DNA of 10,253 nucleotides from Gammaproteobacteria bacterium (GTDB taxonomy: Bacteria > Pseudomonadota > Gammaproteobacteria > GRL18), in contig DAOVUK010000067.1 in NCBI GenBank assembly GCA_030632625.1, forward strand, positions 1-10,253. Reading direction: 5' to 3'. Positions 7,140-10,253 of the stretch are shown in pieces. The notes below the pieces were generated by a model. It was not told the origin of the DNA, did not search any database, and saw only the letters and a program-made list of their open reading frames with translations. Position numbers and translations under genes: made by a program. Every line of letters starts with the position of its first letter. Positions within the stretch are counted from its first letter, which is position 1.

Positions 7140-8465
7140 GTGTACAGAAACGAAGAAAGCGTGAACACAAAATTGCAACGCATAGCAGAGAGAGCCAGCA
7201 GAGATAAGCGCTGTCAATTCAACAGTTTATTTCATCTGATGAATAAAGAGCTTCTGCTGGAATGTTTTACGCAGCTACGGGAAAATGCAGCGTCAGGCAT
7301 AGATAATATAACCAAGGTGAAGTATGCCAGTGAACTGGATGCAAATCTGACTGATTTGATTGAGCGTTTGCACAAAATGGCATACAAACCCAAGCCTGTA
7401 TTAAGGGTGTATATCCCTAAGCCAGGCAGCCATAAACAGCGGCCGCTGGGAATTCCAGCACTGGAAGATAAACTGGTGCAGGCAGGACTGGTCAAGATCC
7501 TGCAAAGGATCTATGAGCAAGACTTTATCAGTGATTCTTATGGATTCAGACCTGAGCGAGGATGCCATGATGCATTACGAGCATTAAGTCATACGGTTGA
7601 AGGTCAGCCAATCCACTATATTGTTGAAGCGGATATAAAAGGCTTCTTTGACAATGTCGATCAAGAGCAACTGATGGCTTTTATCAGCCATCGAATAGCT
7701 GATAAGCGAGTTCTCAGATACATTAAACGATTCCTAAAAGCAGGGATACAGGAAGATGGAGAATATAAGGGTAGTGAAAGAGGAGTCCCTCAGGGCGGCA
7801 CTATTTCACCGCTACTTGCTAATATCTACCTTCATTACACACTGGATCTCTGGTTTGAAAAGCGTGTCAAGTCATCGTGTTACGGATATGCTCGCATCAT
7901 TCGTTATGCAGATGATTATGTCGCCTGTTTTCAGCAGGAGACCGATGCAAAACGATTCATGGAAGAAATGGAACAACGACTTAAGAAATTCCATCTGGAA
8001 GTGGCACCGGAAAAGACAAAGCTGCTTGAATTTGGCTTCTTTGCCCAATCAAAGGCAAAGGCCAGAGGTGAACGAGCAGAGACCTTTGATTTTCTTGGAT
8101 TCACCCATTATTGCTCACGCAGTAAATATGGCAATCGATTTCGTATGAAAAGGAAAACGGCCAGTAAACGTTTTACCGCTAAACTTGCTGCCTACAAAGA
8201 ATGGCTCAGGGCAAATAGAATACTGCCCACTGCTGAAATTCTGAAAAAGACAGTACAGAAACTGAGAGGACATATAGCCTATTATGGTGTCACTGATAAT
8301 AGTAAAAGTCTCTCCTGTTTTATTTATGAAGTGAGAAAACTACTGTTTAAATGGCTCAATCGTCGAGGAAAGCGAAGGTGTTATAATTGGGAGAAGCTAC
8401 TGAAGCTTTTGAGTTTATATCCCTTGCCCACGCCGAGAATTGTGGTTAACTTATTATCCTTTTGA
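7140..8465 (+). CDS. ltrA: Group II intron reverse transcriptase/maturase, endonuclease-less
   Basis: Intron-encoded protein that helps the intron RNA splice and copies it into DNA during retrohoming. It has 441 residues. The reverse transcriptase blocks are in order: RPLGIPALEDKLVQ (101-114), SYGFRPERGCHDAL (133-146), EADIKGFFDNVD with catalytic Asp165 (163-174), RGVPQGGTISPLLANIYLH (214-232), and the active-site YADD at 256-259. The thumb/maturase domain X covers about 330-415 (FRMKRKT, LRGHIAYYGV, KWLNRRGKR). The protein ends soon after, with no HNH endonuclease, as in the endonuclease-less lineages that include RmInt1. The start is GTG at 7140 with AAGGA 10 nt upstream; the ATG at 7133 is out of frame. 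All catalytic residues are present and there is no frameshift. Class D or E is my guess, not established. Confidence 0.93.
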   Translation: MYRNEESVNTKLQRIAERASRDKRCQFNSLFHLMNKELLLECFTQLRENAASGIDNITKVKYASELDANLTDLIERLHKMAYKPKPVLRVYIPKPGSHKQRPLGIPALEDKLVQAGLVKILQRIYEQDFISDSYGFRPERGCHDALRALSHTVEGQPIHYIVEADIKGFFDNVDQEQLMAFISHRIADKRVLRYIKRFLKAGIQEDGEYKGSERGVPQGGTISPLLANIYLHYTLDLWFEKRVKSSCYGYARIIRYADDYVACFQQETDAKRFMEEMEQRLKKFHLEVAPEKTKLLEFGFFAQSKAKARGERAETFDFLGFTHYCSRSKYGNRFRMKRKTASKRFTAKLAAYKEWLRANRILPTAEILKKTVQKLRGHIAYYGVTDNSKSLSCFIYEVRKLLFKWLNRRGKRRCYNWEKLLKLLSLYPLPTPRIVVNLLSF

Positions 8466-8486
8466 AGTGAAGAGTGTGTTGCTGAG

Positions 8487-8519
8487 GAGCCGTGTGCGTA
8501 AATAGCGCCAGCACGGTTC
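8487..8519 (+). ncRNA. Group II intron domain V
   Basis: The lower helix GAGCCGTG pairs with CACGGTTC, including the conserved AGC catalytic triad at its 5' side. An upper helix GCG/CGC with an A-rich cap and a small 3' bulge completes the 33-nt hairpin. It lies 21 nt after the maturase stop codon. This is the most conserved group II signature and is directly readable here. Confidence 0.88.
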
Positions 8520-8529
8520 TGTGAGGGGC

Positions 8530-8556
8530 ATGATAACAACGGGTGGTACTTATTAT
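8530..8556 (+). ncRNA. Probable group II intron domain VI and 3' splice site
   Basis: ATGATAA (8530-8536) can pair with TTATTAT (8550-8556), allowing one G-U pair. A8548 is left unpaired, 8 nt from an AT end, where a branch-point adenosine is expected. The helix is weak and AT-rich, so the exact 3' splice site remains uncertain (8556 to about 8560). Confidence 0.45.
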
Positions 8557-8871
8557 AGTGAATAGAAATCACATAGTAGCTGCGTGCAGCGAGGTGTACA
8601 ATGAAAGTATTATCTACTTATTTTCCAGCTTATCGGGAGAAGTCCGTCTACTCGACCAAAGTAGAATTAATTTACTATCTCTTTCAAACATGCCTTCATC
8701 GTCTATCTTTGGCCGAAAACCGGCCTTGATTTTTTTTGCTTCTTCTCTCTACAGGCTGCAGATATAAAAGAATACTTCCGACCCATGCCGCTCATTTAAG
8801 TGTGCTTGTTTGAATCGAGGTGAGGACTTAAAACCTGGGGAAAGACAGTACTCACTTGCCTATATCAACCG
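8557..8871. other. Gene-poor stretch downstream of the intron
   Basis: About 315 nt without a recognisable gene. It contains a small GCTGC/GCAGC hairpin (8579-8590) and the terminator at 8711-8737. A 69-74 codon plus-strand frame crosses the intron end and runs to 8767; its product (middle part LLDQSRINLLSLSN) is not familiar and the terminator hairpin lies inside it. On the minus strand, two short frames meet at a run of eight A and together look more protein-like (for example KAGFRPKIDDEGMFERDS), which could be a decayed gene fragment. Neither is strong enough to be called a gene. Confidence 0.4.
8711..8737 (+). terminator. Intrinsic terminator, plus strand
   Basis: The stem GGCCG (8711-8715) pairs with CGGCC (8721-8725) around the loop AAAAC, and a run of eight T (8730-8737) follows after TTGA. 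The stem is short but all G-C. It would end transcripts from the cus operon and the group II intron. It may be the original operon terminator, displaced by the intron insertion. Confidence 0.65.
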
Positions 8872-9381
8872 CTAGAAACGTACCTCAGCATCGTAGACAA
8901 ATAGCGCACGCACCTTGTCCCAGAAATCACCACCCAGTACGAACAGGCTCGCCAGTATAAGCATGTCGCCACCAATGGCGAAGGTAAGTTGGTTGCGCGT
9001 GAAACTGGGGATCAGTTCAGCTGCATAGGGCTCCACCCAGCCGAACAGGATCGGCACACTAAACATCACAAGCCCGATAGTATAGCGAAGCCGACCCACT
9101 TTTCTGGGCGGGCCATATTGCTTTAGAAATCCAAAAACACGGTTTTTGATGTAAGCGTAGCCACTCTTTCCCATGACCGCTACCGCAATGACTCCGAGGA
9201 TCTCAGCTCCTATTAAGAGAACCCCGGAGACAGAAGTGGTCATCGTCGCTGACATGTCGAGCGACGCCGTCAAGGGTACACCCGCTAATGGTAATACTAT
9301 GCTGAGCAGGAATAGCGCAGACCCAATCTTCAAACGCCAGCCTGAGGCTGGTTGCTCCGGTAGAATCTCTTGTCCACTCAT
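8872..9381 (-). CDS. Transporter suffix domain-containing membrane protein
   Basis: The 169-residue protein matches, from memory, the family named 'transporter suffix domain-containing protein', whose domain is found alone or at the end of some transporters. Its molecular function is unknown. About four membrane segments are visible: 18-38 (SALFLLSIVLPLAGVPL), 48-70 (around TTSVSGVLLIGAEILGVIAV), 98-120 (RYTIGLVMFSVPILFGW) and 132-153 (FAIGGDMLILASLFVLGG). The conserved-looking motifs are VMGKSGYAYIKNRVFGFLKQYGPP between the second and third segments (read in two parts at about 69-78 and 79-92) and the C-terminal GGDFWDKVRALFVYDAEV. The ATG at 9381 has only a weak GGGT upstream. It stands alone, with no transporter gene adjacent in the window, and looks more G+C-rich than its neighbours, which may hint at separate origin. 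Confidence 0.78.
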   Translation of the reverse strand: MSGQEILPEQPASGWRLKIGSALFLLSIVLPLAGVPLTASLDMSATMTTSVSGVLLIGAEILGVIAVAVMGKSGYAYIKNRVFGFLKQYGPPRKVGRLRYTIGLVMFSVPILFGWVEPYAAELIPSFTRNQLTFAIGGDMLILASLFVLGGDFWDKVRALFVYDAEVRF

Positions 9382-9500
9382 ATCAATTACCCAGTGATTA
9401 GCAGCATTTATACATCATTGCGTAACTGGCATGATAGTCCAACCTTTGCCCTGTGAGAAGGGAAAAGTAGAGCAAAGAGAGGGGGCTAAAGAATCTCTGA

Positions 9501-9523
9501 GTAGTTCCCCTACAGGGAACTAC
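9501..9523. repeat. Perfect 9-bp hairpin (GTAGTTCCC / GGGAACTAC)
   Basis: The arms at 9501-9509 and 9515-9523 pair perfectly around the 5-nt loop CTACA. No T run follows, so it is not a standard terminator. Only one copy is present in the window. It could be a protein site, a small RNA element or a dispersed repeat; nothing here decides between these. Confidence 0.4.
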
Positions 9524-9744
9524 ACGGTTACTGAGAGTCAATGAGGCGTCTGAAGAAAGCTGTAGCCAAATTGCTCATCTTATTTGTCGTCAAATAGGAC
9601 GAGATCATTGACGCGAAACAGCCGTGTCTTAAAATTTGTATTCTTGTTAAATTCGCTGAGGATTTTATAGAAAAATAGCAGTTTTCGTACGCACGCAACG
9701 TCTGGCACCTTTTCTTATGTTGGACAAAAATAATCTGTTGGCTC

Positions 9745-9796
9745 ATCGCTTGTCTGATCTAATGAGTGTGATACACTTTTCAATGAGATAAGCGAT
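9745..9796. promoter_or_regulatory. Nested dyad upstream of the ligand-gated channel gene
   Basis: ATCGCTTGTCT (9745-9755) and AGATAAGCGAT (9786-9796) are inverse with one mismatch in 11. Between them lies a smaller dyad AGTGT-GAT-ACACT (9765-9777). The nine bases TTTTCAATG occur at 9777-9785 and again at 9806-9814, the second overlapping the putative -35 region. This arrangement just upstream of a promoter suggests regulator binding, but no regulator can be named. Confidence 0.35.
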
Positions 9797-9805
9797 ATCG
9801 TGCAA

Positions 9806-9835
9806 TTTTCAATGCATGAAATCATCCGTTATAAT
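9806..9835 (+). promoter_or_regulatory. Probable promoter of the ligand-gated channel gene
   Basis: A perfect TATAAT at 9830-9835 is preceded, with 17-18 nt spacing, by a weak -35 (TTTTCA or TTTCAA, 9806-9812). Transcription would start near 9842, leaving a leader of about 30 nt before the ATG at 9872. Confidence 0.5.
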
Positions 9836-9871
9836 TTGCACTCATAAGAACTGGCCCAATTCACAACACGC

Positions 9872-10253
9872 ATGTTAATACGTCTGCTTTTACTGGTTAG
9901 TCTGTTTTTAATTAGCGTGGATAGTTATGCTGAAATTCCTCGCCCGGGTGCCGGGTCCCAGTCAGTAACAACTATCTTTACCACTATATTTGTATCCGAT
10001 ATTGATGAAGTGGACAGCGCAAACCAAAGTTTTGTAGCCAATGTGTATGTTGAATTCCGATGGCATGACCCACGCCTGGCAACAGCTGACAGTTCTTCCC
10101 GAAGAGTTGCATTTGATGAGGCCTGGCATCCCAGGATACAGATAGTCAATCAACAACATATTTTCAGAACTTTTCCAGAATCATTTGAAGTTTCAAAAGA
10201 GGGGCATGTAGCTTATCGTCAACGCTACTGGGGAAGCTTCTCTCAACCTCTGG
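9872..10253 (+). CDS. Prokaryotic pentameric ligand-gated ion channel (Cys-loop receptor family), N-terminal part
   Basis: The first 127 codons are visible and the gene runs off the right edge. A clear signal peptide (MLIRLLLLVSLFLISVDSYA, cleavage after Ala20) fixes the ATG despite the lack of a Shine-Dalgarno. The rest matches the extracellular ligand-binding domain of Cys-loop receptors and their bacterial relatives GLIC and ELIC. The matching parts are FVSDIDEVDSANQSFVANVY (40-59) for the first strands, RWHDPRL (63-69), the loop-A motif AWHPRIQIVN (84-93), and GHVAYRQRYWGSFS (111-124) leading towards the Cys-loop equivalent, which lies outside the window. Such proteins form homopentameric cation or anion channels in the inner membrane that open on an external ligand or protons. 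The pore helices cannot be seen here, so ion selectivity and completeness are unknown. Family membership is my recognition of motifs, not a search result. Confidence 0.85.
   Translation, partial: MLIRLLLLVSLFLISVDSYAEIPRPGAGSQSVTTIFTTIFVSDIDEVDSANQSFVANVYVEFRWHDPRLATADSSSRRVAFDEAWHPRIQIVNQQHIFRTFPESFEVSKEGHVAYRQRYWGSFSQPL

Larger units (their letters stand above)
6578..8556 (+). mobile_element. Group II intron, apparently complete, downstream of cusA
   Basis: The region has the order expected of a bacterial group II intron: about 560 nt of structured non-coding RNA, an intron-encoded reverse transcriptase/maturase in domain IV, then domain V and a plausible domain VI. The 5' end is placed where the sequence comes closest to the GUGYG consensus (GTGAACC or TGTGAACC, 6575-6580). 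The 3' end is set by an AT dinucleotide 8 nt after a candidate branch-point A; both ends are uncertain by several bases. The length of about 2 kb is usual for introns whose protein lacks the endonuclease domain. It lies in the same orientation as the cus operon, about 20 nt after the cusA stop, so it can be cotranscribed with it. All essential parts look intact, so it may still be active. Confidence 0.85.
9382..9871. other. Divergent intergenic region without a gene
   Basis: About 490 nt lie between two outward-facing genes. It contains a perfect hairpin at 9501-9523, a long dyad at 9745-9796, a short direct repeat and a good promoter at 9806-9835, all described separately. A TATAAA-like box for the minus-strand gene is at 9407-9412 but lacks a convincing -35. 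The 72-codon minus-strand frame at 9528-9746 has no ribosome binding site and no recognisable protein features. Confidence 0.5.

Noticed and set aside
6675..7183. Overlapping minus-strand frames within the intron 5' part
   Set aside because: They overlap each other in different frames across structured ribozyme RNA and have no coding signature.
7756..8148. 130-codon plus-strand frame inside the maturase
   Set aside because: It is wholly contained in another frame of the maturase gene, whose conserved motifs are clear.
8543..8767. 74-codon plus-strand frame spanning the intron end
   Set aside because: It starts inside domain VI, encodes an unfamiliar product and contains the intrinsic terminator; kept only as a possibility in the intron-site finding.
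8806..8822. tRNA T-loop-like sequence GTTTGAATCGAGG
   Set aside because: No acceptor stem, anticodon arm or D-loop can be formed around it.
9501..9523. CRISPR repeat-like hairpin
   Set aside because: Only one copy, no regularly spaced second unit, no cas genes, and the stem does not match the repeat types I know.
9695..9703. GCAACGTCT, an echo of one arm of the 1776-1803 palindrome
   Set aside because: Nine matching bases without the second arm are too little to call a second repeat copy.
9528..9746. 72-codon minus-strand frame in the intergenic region
   Set aside because: No ribosome binding site, no recognisable domain or signal, and it overlaps regulatory-looking DNA.

Overview
The window looks like chromosomal DNA of a Gammaproteobacterium of moderate to low G+C. 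This rests on the style of the copper/silver efflux proteins, a prokaryotic pentameric ligand-gated channel homologue and an endonuclease-less group II intron. No marker allows a genus call.

Left edge (1-436): the start of an unrecognised small membrane protein on the minus strand diverges from the efflux operon. The shared intergenic region holds a strong hairpin in the leader of the small gene. It also holds two matching dyads (AACATTA-N8-TAATGTT) whose centres are exactly 42 bp apart, which looks like a paired operator for one unknown dimeric regulator.

Core (437-6557): a three-gene tripartite efflux operon, cusC-cusB-cusA. CusA carries the proton-relay Asp405 and the three methionines of the Cu/Ag subgroup. 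CusB carries the Met-rich N-terminal metal site and has a CusF-like copper-chaperone domain fused at its C-terminus, so chaperone and adaptor are one polypeptide. Together they should export Cu(I)/Ag(I) from the periplasm and inner membrane through the outer membrane. A 22-bp perfect palindrome inside a 28-bp near-palindrome lies in the cusC-cusB gap and looks like a dispersed repeat.

Mobile region (about 6578-8556): an apparently complete group II intron in the operon's orientation, with a 5' ribozyme portion, an intact reverse transcriptase/maturase, domain V and a plausible domain VI. It sits about 20 nt after cusA, next to a good ribosome binding site and ATG, so it may have landed on the start of a former fourth gene. 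An intrinsic terminator follows at about 8711-8737.

Right part (8872-10253): a minus-strand 'transporter suffix' membrane protein, a 490-bp divergent intergenic region with several dyads and a good promoter, and the 5' part of a gene for a prokaryotic Cys-loop-type pentameric ligand-gated ion channel that runs off the window. I see no tRNA, rRNA or CRISPR array. The most notable items are the in-phase operator pair, the CusB-CusF fusion, the intron position and the channel gene.
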